NCBI GenBank assembly: GCA_038255145.1
Contig: JBBSLP010000020.1
Coordinates: forward strand, 13,288-77,287
Direction of reading: 5' to 3'
From: WHTX01 sp038255145
Lineage (GTDB): Bacteria > Actinomycetota > Acidimicrobiia > Acidimicrobiales > CAIXPF01
Length of the DNA stretch: 64,000 nt
Every line of letters begins with the position of its first letter. Within the stretch, counting starts at the first letter, position 1. Positions 44,213 through 53,789 of this stretch are shown piece after piece. The translations under genes and the position numbers were made by a program. Below the pieces are notes generated by a model. It searched no databases. It worked only from the letters and a program-made list of their open reading frames with translations, and had not been told where the DNA came from.

Positions 44213-46614
44213 GGGCTGGCGGGCCACACCCACGACACGATGTCGGGGTGGTCCTCACCGTGGGTGCGGGTCCAGGCCCGCGCCGCGAAGCGACGGTCGG
44301 CCATGTCCTGGCGCACCTGGGCCCCCCGCGCCCCCAGCGACGGCACCCGGTCGATCACGTCCTCGACCAGGCGGAACCGGTCGAGGTCGTTGAGCATGAC
44401 CATGTCGAAGGGCGTGGTCGTGGTGCCCTCCTCCTTGTAGCCGTGCACGTGGAAGTTGGCGTGGTTGGCCCGGTTGTAGGTCAGCCGGTGCACCGCCGTG
44501 GGGTAACCGTGGTAAGCGAAGATGACCGGCCTGTCGAGGGTGAAGATGGCGTCGAACTCGCGGTCGGCCATGCCGTGGGGGTGGGAGCGCTCGGGCATGA
44601 GCCGGAGGGGGTCGACCACGTTGACCACCCGCACCACCAGCTCGGGTAGGTGCTGGCGCAGCAGGTCGGCCGCGGCCAGGGTCTCCACGGTGGGCACGTC
44701 GCCGGCGCAGGCCAGGACCACGTCGGGCTGGTCGTCGTGGCCCTCGGTACCGGCCCAGTCCCAGATGCCCAGGCCCCGGGCGCAGTGGAGCACGGCCTCG
44801 TCCATGGTCAGCCACGACGGCGTGGGCTGCTTGCCGGCCACGATGACGTTGACGTAGTCCACGCTGCGCAGGCAGTGGTCGGCGACGGACAGCAGGCAGT
44901 TGGCGTCCGGCGGCAGGTACACCCGCACCACCTCGGGCTTCTTGTTGAGCAGGTTGTCGATGAAGCCGGGGTCCTGGTGGGTGAACCCGTTGTGGTCCTG
45001 GCGCCAGACGTGTGACGTGAGCAGGTAGTTCAGCGACGAGATCGGCGCCCGCCACGGCAGCTTTCGGGTGACCTGGAGCCACTTGGCGTGCTGGTTGACC
45101 ATCGAGTCCACGATGTGGCTGAACGCCTCGTAGCAGCTGAACAGGCCGTGGCGACCGGTCAGCAGGTAGCCCTCCAGCCAGCCCTGGCACACGTGCTCGG
45201 ACAGGATCTCCAACACCCGACCATCGGTGGCCAGGTGCTGGTCCAGCTCGATGGTGCGGCCCAGCCACTGCTTGGAGGTCACGTCGTAGACGGCGCCCAG
45301 GCGGTTGGACTCGGTCTCGTCGGGACCGACCAGGCGGAAGCTGCGCCGATCGACGTCGCGGCGCATGATCTCGCGTAGGAACTGGCCCAGGAGCCGGGTG
45401 GGCTCGTGGGACTCGGCTCCCGGGGATTCGACGGCCACGCCGAAGTCCTGGAAGTCGGGCAGGTCCAGGGGCCGGCGCAGCAGACCGCCGTTGGCGTGGG
45501 GGTTGGACGCCATGCGCCGGGTGCCCTTCGGCGCCAGGGCCACGGTGGCGGGGAAGGGGCGGCCGTCCTCGTCGAACAGCTCCTCGGGCCGGTAGCTGTG
45601 CAGCCACTGCTCGAGGGCGTGGAGGTGCTCGGGGTTGGTGCGCACCTCGGACAACGGCACCTGGTGTGCCCGCCACGTGCCCTCTACCGGCAGGCCGTCG
45701 ACGACCTTGGGCCCCGTCCACCCCTTGGGGGTGCGCAGGATGAGCATGGGCCAGCGGGGCCGCTCGGTGACCGTGGTCGTGCGGGCCTGGTGCTGGATGG
45801 CGGCGATCTCGTCGAAGATCTCGTCGAGGGTGTCGGCCAGCTGGCGGTGGACGTCCAAGGCGTCCTCCCCCTCGACCAGGTAGGGCTTGTGCCCGTAGCC
45901 CTCCATGAGCTTGGTGAGCTCGCCGGGGGCCAGGCGGTCGAGCACGGCCGGGTTGGCGATCTTCCAGCCGTTGAGGTGGAGGATGGGCAGGACCACGCCG
46001 TCGGTGCGGGGGTCGAGGAACTTGTTGGCGTGCCAGCTGGCGGCCAGCGGGCCCGTCTCGGCCTCACCGTCGCCGATGACGCAGGCGGCCACCATGTCGG
46101 GGTTGTCGAGCACGGCCCCGTAGGCGTGGGCCAGGGAGTAGCCCAGCTCCCCGCCCTCGTGGATGGAGCCGGGGGTCTCGGGGGCGGCGTGGCTGGGGAT
46201 GCCGCCGGGGAAGGAGAACTGGCGGAACAGCTTCTGCATCCCCTCCCCGTCACGGGAGATGTCGGGGTACACCTCGCTGTAACTGCCCTCCAGCCAGGCG
46301 CTGGCCACGAAGGCCGGCCCGCCGTGACCGGGCCCGCAGATGAAGACCACGTCGAGGTCGCGATCGTTGATGAGCCGGTTGAGGTGGGCCCACAACAGGT
46401 TCAGGCCCGGGGTCGTCCCCCAGTGGCCCAGCAGGCGGGCCTTGATGTGCTCGGGCAGGAGCTCGTCACGCAGCAGGGGGTTGTCGAGCAGGTAGATCTG
46501 GCCGGCGGCCAGGTAGTTGACCGCCCGCCACCAGACGTCGAGCGAGGCCAGCTGCTCGGGGCTGGCCCGATGGGTGCCTGTCGGTGGGGCGGTGGGGGTT
46601 GCACTGTCGACCAC
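44209..46614 (-). CDS. xfp: xylulose-5-phosphate/fructose-6-phosphate phosphoketolase
   Basis: An 801-residue thiamine-diphosphate phosphoketolase, cleaving xylulose-5-P or fructose-6-P to acetyl phosphate. Landmarks are FICGPGHGGPAFVASAWLEG, PSHAAPETPGSIHEGGELGYSL, ACVIGDGEAETGPLAASW (TPP), VLHLNG-type loop and SSLNYLLTSHVWRQDHNGFTHQDPG near the middle. The C-terminal LPPDANCLLSVADHCLRS is also typical. GTG 46614 is preceded by GGAGG, 5 bases away. It feeds acetyl phosphate to the coupled acetate kinase. Confidence 0.95.
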   Translation of the reverse strand: MVDSATPTAPPTGTHRASPEQLASLDVWWRAVNYLAAGQIYLLDNPLLRDELLPEHIKARLLGHWGTTPGLNLLWAHLNRLINDRDLDVVFICGPGHGGPAFVASAWLEGSYSEVYPDISRDGEGMQKLFRQFSFPGGIPSHAAPETPGSIHEGGELGYSLAHAYGAVLDNPDMVAACVIGDGEAETGPLAASWHANKFLDPRTDGVVLPILHLNGWKIANPAVLDRLAPGELTKLMEGYGHKPYLVEGEDALDVHRQLADTLDEIFDEIAAIQHQARTTTVTERPRWPMLILRTPKGWTGPKVVDGLPVEGTWRAHQVPLSEVRTNPEHLHALEQWLHSYRPEELFDEDGRPFPATVALAPKGTRRMASNPHANGGLLRRPLDLPDFQDFGVAVESPGAESHEPTRLLGQFLREIMRRDVDRRSFRLVGPDETESNRLGAVYDVTSKQWLGRTIELDQHLATDGRVLEILSEHVCQGWLEGYLLTGRHGLFSCYEAFSHIVDSMVNQHAKWLQVTRKLPWRAPISSLNYLLTSHVWRQDHNGFTHQDPGFIDNLLNKKPEVVRVYLPPDANCLLSVADHCLRSVDYVNVIVAGKQPTPSWLTMDEAVLHCARGLGIWDWAGTEGHDDQPDVVLACAGDVPTVETLAAADLLRQHLPELVVRVVNVVDPLRLMPERSHPHGMADREFDAIFTLDRPVIFAYHGYPTAVHRLTYNRANHANFHVHGYKEEGTTTTPFDMVMLNDLDRFRLVEDVIDRVPSLGARGAQVRQDMADRRFAARAWTRTHGEDHPDIVSWVWPASP

Positions 46615-46662
46615 GGGGACCTCCAAGGGTCGTGTAGGTCTCGTGGCACCCAGTGTGGTCGC

Positions 46663-47685
46663 TCAGACCCGTACAGGACGGAGCTGGACGAGCTTGGCCA
46701 GCCGTTCGACGTGCTCGCGATCCCCCGTGCCCAGGCCATGGCGGGTCACGTTCAGCGAGCCCGCAGCTACGGCCAGGGTCAGGGCGTCGTCGAGGTCCTT
46801 GCCCCAGACCAGCCCGGCGCTGAGCCCGGCGGTGAACGAGTCGCCGGCCCCCTTGGGATCAGCGGCGACGATGGTGGGGCCGACGATCTCCACCACACGG
46901 TCGTGGTCGGGACCGACCAGGGCCAGGGCGTGCTCCTCGGCCCGGGTGACGGCCACCCCGCCGGCGCCGTCGGCCACCATCTTGCGCATGGCCTCGACCA
47001 GGGCCTCCACGCTGTCGTCAGCGGCGCGCCCGTCCCGCAGCAGCTCCTCGTGGCTGACCTTGGCGAAGGCCACCCCACCCTCGAGCGCAGCTTCGAGCTG
47101 GTCCCCGGACAGGTCGATGACGACCCGCTTGCCGTTGGCGGTGAGGTCGGCGGCCAGACGGCGATAGGTGTCCGCGGGCAGGACCCGGGCGGCGTCGGGC
47201 CCGCCCAGCAGGCACAGGTCGGCCTCGAGGCCCTCGACCAGGGTGACGCCGAACAGGTCGTCGACCTCGTGGCGGGACAGGCGCCCCCCGGGCAGGGTGA
47301 TGATGGGCTCGCGCTCACCCGAGCGGCGGTCGTGCAGGTAGGAGCCGTTGGCGGCGGCGGCATCGATGGCCCGCACGGTGATGCCGCTGGCTTCGATCAG
47401 GCTGCGGGCGACCTGGCCGGTCTCGCCGCCGAAGGTGGCACACAGCACGACGTCGGTGCCCAGGGTGGCCAGCATGCGGGCGATCCAGAAGCCCTGGCCG
47501 CCGGCGTGGACGTGGAGGTCGCCCTCGTCGGTCTCTTCCTCGTCGCCGCGGCCCTGCGCCCGCTCCTGGGCGGCTTCATCGGGCTCCACGGTCACGGTGA
47601 GCAGAGGGGCGGGGGCGAACACGACCACGCGCGGGGTGCGGTCCTGGGCGTGGGTCTCGGCGTTCTCATCGTTGGAGGCTTCCAT
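46663..47685 (-). CDS. PfkB-family sugar/phosphosugar kinase
   Basis: A 340-residue ribokinase-type kinase. The phosphosugar site is HAGGQGFWIARMLATLGTD, and the PfkB signature with catalytic Asp is ADPKGAGDSFTAGLSAGL. The acidic N-terminal stretch DEEETDEGD is unusual. The order resembles 1-phosphofructokinases, but the substrate is not proven. It lies upstream of the phosphoketolase gene on the same strand (48 bp gap), so sugar phosphate supply is a reasonable guess. Confidence 0.82.
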   Translation of the reverse strand: MEASNDENAETHAQDRTPRVVVFAPAPLLTVTVEPDEAAQERAQGRGDEEETDEGDLHVHAGGQGFWIARMLATLGTDVVLCATFGGETGQVARSLIEASGITVRAIDAAAANGSYLHDRRSGEREPIITLPGGRLSRHEVDDLFGVTLVEGLEADLCLLGGPDAARVLPADTYRRLAADLTANGKRVVIDLSGDQLEAALEGGVAFAKVSHEELLRDGRAADDSVEALVEAMRKMVADGAGGVAVTRAEEHALALVGPDHDRVVEIVGPTIVAADPKGAGDSFTAGLSAGLVWGKDLDDALTLAVAAGSLNVTRHGLGTGDREHVERLAKLVQLRPVRV

Positions 47686-47768
47686 GTGCCCGGCGCCGTA
47701 CCCCGGGGCGGCGGGGGTCAAGCCCGGCGTAGTCTGCGTCGCGTCAAGAGACCCGGGGAGGTCGACAG

Positions 47769-48671
47769 GTGGTCAAGATCCGCGTCGGGTACGGCTTGGG
47801 CGTCAACAGCGCCACCAACGACCAGGAACGCTTCGGTGGGTTCGTCGACGACCTCGAGCGCCTGGGCTTCGATTCGCTGTGGGTGTCCGAGCGCATCTCG
47901 GGCCAGTCCCCCGACCCCGTCGTGGCCATGGCCTTCGCCGCGGGGCGGACCCGCAAGCTCAAGTTCGGCATGTCGGTGATGGTGCTGTCGGGCCGCAACC
48001 CCGTGCTGGTGGCCAAGTCGCTCGCCTCTTTGGACCTGCTGTCCAACGGTCGGCTGCTGCCCGCGTTCGGGCTGGGGGCGCCGGGCCTGGCCGAGTGGCA
48101 GGCGTTCGGCATCGAGCGCAACGAGCGGGCGCCGTGGTTCGAGGAGGCCCTGCCGTTGATGCGGCGGTTGTGGACGGAGGACAAGGTCACCCACCACGGT
48201 GAGCGCTTCAACTTCGACGACCTGACCGTGCTGCCCAAGCCCACCCAGCGGCCGCCGGACGTGTGGCTGGGGGGTCAGGCCCCGTCCGAGCTGCGCCGCG
48301 TCGGCCGGTTGGCCGATGGCTGGCTGCCCTCGTTCACGGTGCCGTCGGAGGTGGCCACGGGCATCGACCGCATCAAGCAGGTGGCGGCGGAGAACGGGCG
48401 GGAGATCGAAGAGGACCACTACGGCGTGCTCGTCGGTTACCGCCGGGGGCCGTTGTCGGACGCCTACGTGGCTGCGTCCCGGGCCCGCCGCCCCGAGCTC
48501 GACCCCAACGACGTCATCCCCGAGGGCCTGGACAAGCTGCGCGAGCGGCTCGAGGGCTTCATCGACGTCGGGGCATCGAAGTTCGTGCTCGTCCCCGTGG
48601 CCGAGCCCGAGGACTGGACGGCCGAGCTCGAAGAGGTGGCCCAGGCCGTGGCCCGCCCCCTGGAGAACTGA
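47769..48671 (+). CDS. LLM-class F420-dependent oxidoreductase
   Basis: A 300-residue luciferase-like enzyme. Landmarks are VGYGLGVNSATNDQERFGGFVD, GFDSLWVSERISG, KLKFGMSVMVLSGRNPVLVAKSL, LSNGRLLPAFGLGAPG and VLPKPTQRPPDVWLGGQAPSELRRVGRLADGWLPS. This is close to the F420-type group. GTG 47769 has GGAGG about 8 bases upstream. It is divergent from the PfkB-type kinase. Confidence 0.87.
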   Translation: MVKIRVGYGLGVNSATNDQERFGGFVDDLERLGFDSLWVSERISGQSPDPVVAMAFAAGRTRKLKFGMSVMVLSGRNPVLVAKSLASLDLLSNGRLLPAFGLGAPGLAEWQAFGIERNERAPWFEEALPLMRRLWTEDKVTHHGERFNFDDLTVLPKPTQRPPDVWLGGQAPSELRRVGRLADGWLPSFTVPSEVATGIDRIKQVAAENGREIEEDHYGVLVGYRRGPLSDAYVAASRARRPELDPNDVIPEGLDKLRERLEGFIDVGASKFVLVPVAEPEDWTAELEEVAQAVARPLEN

Positions 48672-48955
48672 AGCCGGCGGCGGCATCCAGCCGCCGACGT
48701 CGAGCTCCAGAGCACCCGGTGTTCGCCGCCACCACCGTTCAAGCGAATCGATGTCGAATCGCCGTGGTGACAGGCAGGCGGCGAGGTGTACCGCAGCGCG
48801 CACTCCACAGCTACGGACCAGACCACCGGCTGCGATCGGACCCGTCCTGACCAGCTCGTTCTGGGTGCACTGGCGGCTGACAGGAGGCGATGCGCCCTCA
48901 TGTCCACCGCCAGCCAGGAACCACGGCCCGGCCGACGGGCGGCCCGGCCGGGAGA
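48672..48955. other. convergent intergenic region with hairpin and 18-bp motif
   Basis: 284 bp without a gene. A 7-bp stem, CGGCGGC/GCCGCCG (48678-48696, loop ATCCA), follows the LLM stop and is likely a terminator. The motif at 48744-48761 lies further along. Confidence 0.5.
48744..48761. repeat. 18-bp CGAATCG-N4-CGAWTCG motif, site 2
   Basis: CGAATCG ATGT CGAATCG in a convergent intergenic region. The following CCGTGGTGAC resembles the flank of site 1 (ACGTGGTGAC). Confidence 0.7.
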
Positions 48956-49234
48956 TCAGGCGACGGAGTTGTCGCGGGTGATCGTCGAGCGGACCCGGGG
49001 CACGGGCACACCCAGACGCACGGCCACCTCGGCGAACGTCGCCGGGGCCCTCGGCGGCCAACCGGCGTCGACCACGGTCAGGTAGGTGCCGACGATGTCG
49101 TCGTCGGGCACGGCCAGGGCCGCGTCAGGGCGCGAACAGCGCCACAACGAGCGCACGGCCAGGAACGCCACCACGGGCGAACCGAACTGCACCAGCACCG
49201 CCAACGGCGCTGCCATCACCGACCAGCCGCTCAT
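48956..49234 (-). CDS. small membrane protein, 92 aa
   Basis: A 92-residue protein with one membrane segment near the N-terminus (MSGWSVMAAPLAVLVQFGSPVVAFLAVRSLW). The rest is soluble (IVGTYLTVVDAGWPPRAPATFAEVAVRLGVPVPRVRS). No function recognised. GGAGGAG lies 8 bases before ATG 49234, which beats the longer starts at 49297. Downstream of the TetR gene, in the same direction. Confidence 0.6.
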   Translation of the reverse strand: MSGWSVMAAPLAVLVQFGSPVVAFLAVRSLWRCSRPDAALAVPDDDIVGTYLTVVDAGWPPRAPATFAEVAVRLGVPVPRVRSTITRDNSVA

Positions 49235-49304
49235 CCACCGCTCCTCCGCCGCCGTTCCCATCGGCGGCTCGCGGGCGGGCATGAGCCCTGCGGTCAACTC
49301 GCGG

Positions 49305-49991
49305 TCAACTCAGGCTGAGCTGGGCCTCGTCGGACGCCGTGGCCAGGGACACGGCGAACAGGCTGGCGTCGACCTGGAGCACGGCCTCGACCAGGCGGGC
49401 CATGCCCTCGAAGGCGGCGAACACGCTGGCCGAATGGTCCTCGGGCCCCACGTTGGACAGCATCTCCACCCCGATGAACAACGCCGTCACCGCGTAGGCC
49501 AGGTCGTCGACGGGCAGGGTGGCGGCCAGGGGGCTGGCAGCCAGGGCCCGGTGGATGGCCTTGCCCACCACGGCCACCCAGGGCTGGACGACCTCGGCCA
49601 CCGACGCGGCCAACGCGGCGTCGCCCGAGGCACCGGCCATGACCTGGGCCAGGATCTTGATGTTGCCGCTCTCGACGTCCTCGCGGTGCAGCTCGGCCGC
49701 CACCACCACCAGTTCGCTGAGGCTGGTGACCTGGGAGACCCGCTGCTCGTAGCGGTCGAGGCGCATCTGGCTCATGTGCTCGATGGCGGCGAGCATGGCG
49801 TCGTGGATCGACCCGAAGTGGTAGTAGATCGACGCCTGGTTGAAGTTCCCGTGCCTGGCGATGGCCCGGGCCGAGGCCCCGACGATGCCCTCGGTGCGGA
49901 TGGTGACCAGGGTGGCCTCGAGGATGCGGGCCCGGGTCTCCTCGCTCGATGACGAGGGCTTTTTCGGCTGGTTCGCTCTCCCCCTCACCAT
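49305..49991 (-). CDS. TetR-family transcriptional regulator
   Basis: A 228-residue TetR-type repressor. The N-terminal helix-turn-helix includes RARILEATLVTIRTEGIVGASARAIARHGNFNQASIYYHFGS. The C-terminal ligand domain is helical (about residues 75-215). It is divergent from the aminotransferase gene, 87 bp apart, so it may regulate that gene and itself. The ligand is unknown. Confidence 0.88.
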   Translation of the reverse strand: MVRGRANQPKKPSSSSEETRARILEATLVTIRTEGIVGASARAIARHGNFNQASIYYHFGSIHDAMLAAIEHMSQMRLDRYEQRVSQVTSLSELVVVAAELHREDVESGNIKILAQVMAGASGDAALAASVAEVVQPWVAVVGKAIHRALAASPLAATLPVDDLAYAVTALFIGVEMLSNVGPEDHSASVFAAFEGMARLVEAVLQVDASLFAVSLATASDEAQLSLS

Positions 49992-50078
49992 GCGTCCTGC
50001 CAGCCTCCGGCTCGTGTCCCAACGCACGACCAGTGTCCACCACCCGCCGGCTGGACCAGAAGTCGTACGCTCGCCGCG

Positions 50079-51359
50079 GTGACGAGCCACATCACGAGCG
50101 ACCTCACCGACTACCCCTTCATACCTGGCCCTGCGCCCCTGATGATCGTGGGTGGCGAGGGCAGCTACCTGATCACCGCCGACGGGCGCCGCATCCTCGA
50201 CGCCGCCGGCGGCGCCCTGGTGTGCAACATCGGCCACGGCCGGGCCGAGGTGGCCGAGGTCGCCGCCAGCTCGTTGGGCCAGATCGACTACGTGGTGCCG
50301 CCGTGGGCCACACCGGCCCGGGCCGCCCTGCGTGACCGGCTGGTGCGCAACTGGCTCCCCGAGGGCCTGACCCAGGTGGCCTTCGTGTCCGGGGGGTCCG
50401 AGTCGACCGACAGCGCCATCCGCCTGGCCCTGGCCCACCACCAGAGCGCGGGCCGGCGCAACAAGTGGAAGGTCATCGGCCGCTGGCCGTCCTACCACGG
50501 CGTCACCCTGGCCGGCCTGGCCGCCGGGGGCCACCACAACCGCCGGACGGGCTACGACGCCCTGCTCCTCGACTTCCCTCACATCACCTGGGACGACCCC
50601 GATGCGCTGGAGGCCATGATCATGGCCCAGGGGGCGGACACGGTGGCCGCCTTCATCGCCGAGCCCGTCATCGGTGCCGCGGGCGGGTCCCTGGTGCCCC
50701 CGGACGACTACTTCGGACGGGTGGCCGAGATCTGCGCGGCCAACGACGTGCTCTTCATCGCCGACGAGGTCATGTGTGGCTTCGGGCGCACCGGACGCAA
50801 CTTCGCCATCGACCACTGGGGGGTCGTGCCCGACATCCTCGTCGGCGGCAAGGGCCTGGCCGGGGGCTACGCGGCCATGGGCGGCATCTACGCCAAGGCC
50901 TCGGTCACCGCCCCCATCGCCGAGCGCGGGCACAACTTCATGTTCTTCACCTTCGGCGCCCAGTCGGCCCACTGCGCCGTGGCCGACAAGGTGCTCGAGA
51001 TCATGGAGCGCGAGGACCTGGTGGCTCGGGCCGCGACCATGGGCGCCCGCCTGCGAGCCCGCCTCGATGCCACCCTGGGTGACCACCCCAACGTGTCGGC
51101 CATCCGCGGCCTGGGCCTGATGCAGGGCATAGAACTGGTGGCCGAACGCGACCCCCACACCTGGGGCACCCCGGGCTTCGCCGCCCGGGTCGGCGCCGAG
51201 GCCCTCCAGCGCGGCGTGTGGGTCTACCCCGCCGGTGGCGGGGACCCGGTGCAGGATGCCCTGCTCCTGGGCCCCCCCTTCACCATCAGCGACGCCGAGA
51301 TCGACCAGATCATCGACGTCCTCCCCGACGCCATCACCGCAGCCGCAGCCGGGAGCTGA
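50079..51359 (+). CDS. class III (PLP) aminotransferase
   Basis: A 426-residue class III aminotransferase. The PLP lysine is in DILVGGKGLAGGYAAMGGIY; FIADEVMCGFGRTG precedes it, and FVSGGSESTDSAIRLA is the phosphate-binding loop. Acceptors and donors of this class include omega-amino acids and aspartate-type substrates; the exact one is unknown. TACGCT (50066-50071) is 7 bases before GTG 50079. Confidence 0.9.
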   Translation: MTSHITSDLTDYPFIPGPAPLMIVGGEGSYLITADGRRILDAAGGALVCNIGHGRAEVAEVAASSLGQIDYVVPPWATPARAALRDRLVRNWLPEGLTQVAFVSGGSESTDSAIRLALAHHQSAGRRNKWKVIGRWPSYHGVTLAGLAAGGHHNRRTGYDALLLDFPHITWDDPDALEAMIMAQGADTVAAFIAEPVIGAAGGSLVPPDDYFGRVAEICAANDVLFIADEVMCGFGRTGRNFAIDHWGVVPDILVGGKGLAGGYAAMGGIYAKASVTAPIAERGHNFMFFTFGAQSAHCAVADKVLEIMEREDLVARAATMGARLRARLDATLGDHPNVSAIRGLGLMQGIELVAERDPHTWGTPGFAARVGAEALQRGVWVYPAGGGDPVQDALLLGPPFTISDAEIDQIIDVLPDAITAAAAGS

Positions 51360-51406
51360 CCGAGGTTCCGATCAGCCCCCGAGACGCCGGGCAGGACGGG
51401 AGCGGG

Positions 51407-52456
51407 TCAGCCGCCGAGGACGGGGCAGCCGGGCTCGTCGGGGAGCACGGGGCGGACGACGACGTGGTAGGTGACATCGGCCTGCTCGAAGCGGGTCAGC
51501 TGGTTGGCCTGGGCCACGAGCGCACCCACGGCATCGGCGTCGGCACCCTCGACGGCCAGGCATTCCTGGGCCCCGGCCAGGTCGACGGCGTCGATGGGCC
51601 AGTGCCACACCGTGGGCTGGGGCTCACCGGGCACGGTCGACGTGGCTGTGGGATCGGGCAGGGGCTGGACGGGGCTGGACACGGTGCCGTTGGGGTCCGC
51701 CGAGGTGGACGAGCCGGCGCCGCCGGGCACGACCGTGGTCGTGGTGGGCTGGGGGGCAGGCAGGACCGGCGTACCCGGGGCGACGTCGTAGGCCACCTGG
51801 GCCCAGATCCGGTAGCGGGCGGGGTGCCAGGGGCCGACGGGACTGATGCCGTCGTCGCCCACGATGGCACCGAGGTCGCTGACCTGGTCGATGAAGGCGG
51901 CCAGCTGGCGGCGGGCGGCCCGCTGCTCCTCGGTCAGCCCGGGCACGTCGTCGTTGCCCAGCTCGCTCAGGCCCAGGGCGGCGTGCACGTAGCGCTGGCC
52001 GTCGGCCACCACGGTCAGGGTGGTGGTGTGCACGTCGGCCACCGGGGGCTGGCCGTAGTCGGGCGGGGTGGCGGCCAGGCCCGAGCTGGCGATGGCCTCC
52101 CGCAGGGCGTCGAGGCCGGCCGGCGTGAGCTGGGAGGCGTTGAGCACGGGCAGCGCCGGACCGGGGTAGATCATGATCGTCGGCGCCGGCTGCAGCACCA
52201 GGCCATCGCTGTAGATGGTGATGGGGGGCAGGTTGCGCAGGGCGCTGTCGACGGGGACGAAACCGCCGCTGATGTCGACCCGCAGGACCAGCTCGCGGGC
52301 GGCGCCGTCGACGGGTAGGTCACCGCTGGCGCTGTCCTCGGTGGACACCGTGGTGGTGTCCCCACAGGCGGCGAGGCCGAGCACGGCAAGGCTGGCCAAG
52401 CTGACGACGGCGAGGCGGGCGGCGGTCCCCCGGCGGGATCTCGTTCGGATGCGCAT
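51407..52456 (-). CDS. secreted lipoprotein of unknown function
   Basis: A 349-residue predicted lipoprotein. The signal is MRIRTRSRRGTAARL then a hydrophobic core ending LASLAVLGLAAC, with lipid Cys at C31. Beyond it are no recognised domains; the C-terminal part has the Ser/Thr/Pro linker GGAGSSTSADPNGTVSSPVQ. ATG 52456 gives the best signal peptide; longer starts at 52528 overlap the upstream gene. Confidence 0.72.
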   Translation of the reverse strand: MRIRTRSRRGTAARLAVVSLASLAVLGLAACGDTTTVSTEDSASGDLPVDGAARELVLRVDISGGFVPVDSALRNLPPITIYSDGLVLQPAPTIMIYPGPALPVLNASQLTPAGLDALREAIASSGLAATPPDYGQPPVADVHTTTLTVVADGQRYVHAALGLSELGNDDVPGLTEEQRAARRQLAAFIDQVSDLGAIVGDDGISPVGPWHPARYRIWAQVAYDVAPGTPVLPAPQPTTTTVVPGGAGSSTSADPNGTVSSPVQPLPDPTATSTVPGEPQPTVWHWPIDAVDLAGAQECLAVEGADADAVGALVAQANQLTRFEQADVTYHVVVRPVLPDEPGCPVLGG

Positions 52457-52524
52457 GGTGGTTGTGACGAAGCGTGACCACCGTCCGGTTCCCGCTCGTC
52501 CTCCGGCGTTCCCCGAGTCGGCCA

Positions 52525-53706
52525 TCATGCCTGGTCCAGGGCCTGGGTCAGATCGGCCACCAGGTCCTCGACCGACTCGATGCCCACGGACAGGCGCACG
52601 AGGGCGGGGTCGACCTCGAGGGGGGAGTCGGCCACCGACGCGTGGGTCATGGCCCCGGGGTGCTCGATGAGGGACTCCACACCACCCAGGGACTCGGCCA
52701 GGGTGAACAGCTTCGTGGCCGCCACGATGCGGTAGGCCGCCCCCTGGCCGCCCCGGGCCAGGAACGACACCATGCCCCCGAAGTCGCGCATCTGCTTGGT
52801 GGCCACCCCGTGGCCGGCGCAGTCGGGCAGGCCCGGGTACAGGACCTCCTCGACGGCGGGGTGGGACGACAGCAGCTCGACGATGGCGGCGGCGTTGGCG
52901 CAGTGGCGGTCCATGCGCACCCCCAGGGTCTTGATGCCCCGCAGGGTCAGGTAGCAGTCGAGGGGTCCGGGCACGGCCCCCACCGCGTTCTGCAGGAAGG
53001 CGATCCGCGACGCCACGGCCTCGTCGTTGGTGGCCACGAAGCCGCCCACGGTGTCCGAGTGCCCACTCAGGTACTTGGTCGTCGAGTGCACGACGATGTC
53101 GGCCCCCAGCGCCAGGGGCTGCTGCAGGTAGGGGGTGGCGAAGGTGTTGTCGACCACGCAGCGGGCGCCGTGGGCCCGGGCCACGGCCGACAGGGCCTCG
53201 ATGTCGACCACACCCAGCGTGGGGTTGGTCGGCGTCTCCAGCCACAGCAGGCGGGCACCCTCGGGCCAGTCGCGGTCCACCGAGACGGGGTCGTAGAGGT
53301 CGAGCACCGTCCATCCCACCCCCATGGGCCCGAACACCTTGTCGATGAGGCGGAACGTGCCGCCATAGGCGTCGTCGCCGAGCACGACGGACTCCCCGGG
53401 CACCAGCATGCGCAGCACGGCGTCCTCGGCCGCCAGGCCCGAGGCGAAGGCCCGGCCGAACCGGGCCCCCTCGAGGGAGGCGATGCACGCCTCGAGCGCC
53501 GTGCGGGTGGGGTTGCCGGTGCGCCCGTACTCGTAGCCCCGGTCCTGGCCCACCCCGTCCTGGGCGTAGGTCGAGGTCAGGAACACGGGCACGTTCACCG
53601 CCCCGGTGAGCTGCTCGGGCTCCTGGCCGGCGTGGATGGCCCGGGTCTCGAAGCCCCACGGGTGGGCTGCGGCCGCCTCGCCAGAGGGGCCTTCGGTGGT
53701 CGACAT
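52525..53706 (-). CDS. metB: cystathionine gamma-synthase/lyase
   Basis: A 393-residue PLP enzyme of the Cys/Met metabolism family. The lysine is in DIVVHSTTKYLSGHSDTVGG; YEYGRTGNPTRTALEACIAS and WLETPTNPTLGVVDIEA are family landmarks. It could be gamma-synthase (metB) or gamma-lyase; sequence alone does not separate them. It lies near a cystathionine beta-synthase (55320-56705), so reverse transsulfuration is possible. GGGAGCTGCC precedes the ATG. Confidence 0.87.
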   Translation of the reverse strand: MSTTEGPSGEAAAAHPWGFETRAIHAGQEPEQLTGAVNVPVFLTSTYAQDGVGQDRGYEYGRTGNPTRTALEACIASLEGARFGRAFASGLAAEDAVLRMLVPGESVVLGDDAYGGTFRLIDKVFGPMGVGWTVLDLYDPVSVDRDWPEGARLLWLETPTNPTLGVVDIEALSAVARAHGARCVVDNTFATPYLQQPLALGADIVVHSTTKYLSGHSDTVGGFVATNDEAVASRIAFLQNAVGAVPGPLDCYLTLRGIKTLGVRMDRHCANAAAIVELLSSHPAVEEVLYPGLPDCAGHGVATKQMRDFGGMVSFLARGGQGAAYRIVAATKLFTLAESLGGVESLIEHPGAMTHASVADSPLEVDPALVRLSVGIESVEDLVADLTQALDQA

Positions 53707-53789
53707 GGCAGCTCCCGGATCCGGTTCACGGCCCCCCGCTCCCTGTCCCCCGCACCGTCGGCGCGAGGTGGGGGCCAGCCCGGCCGAGG

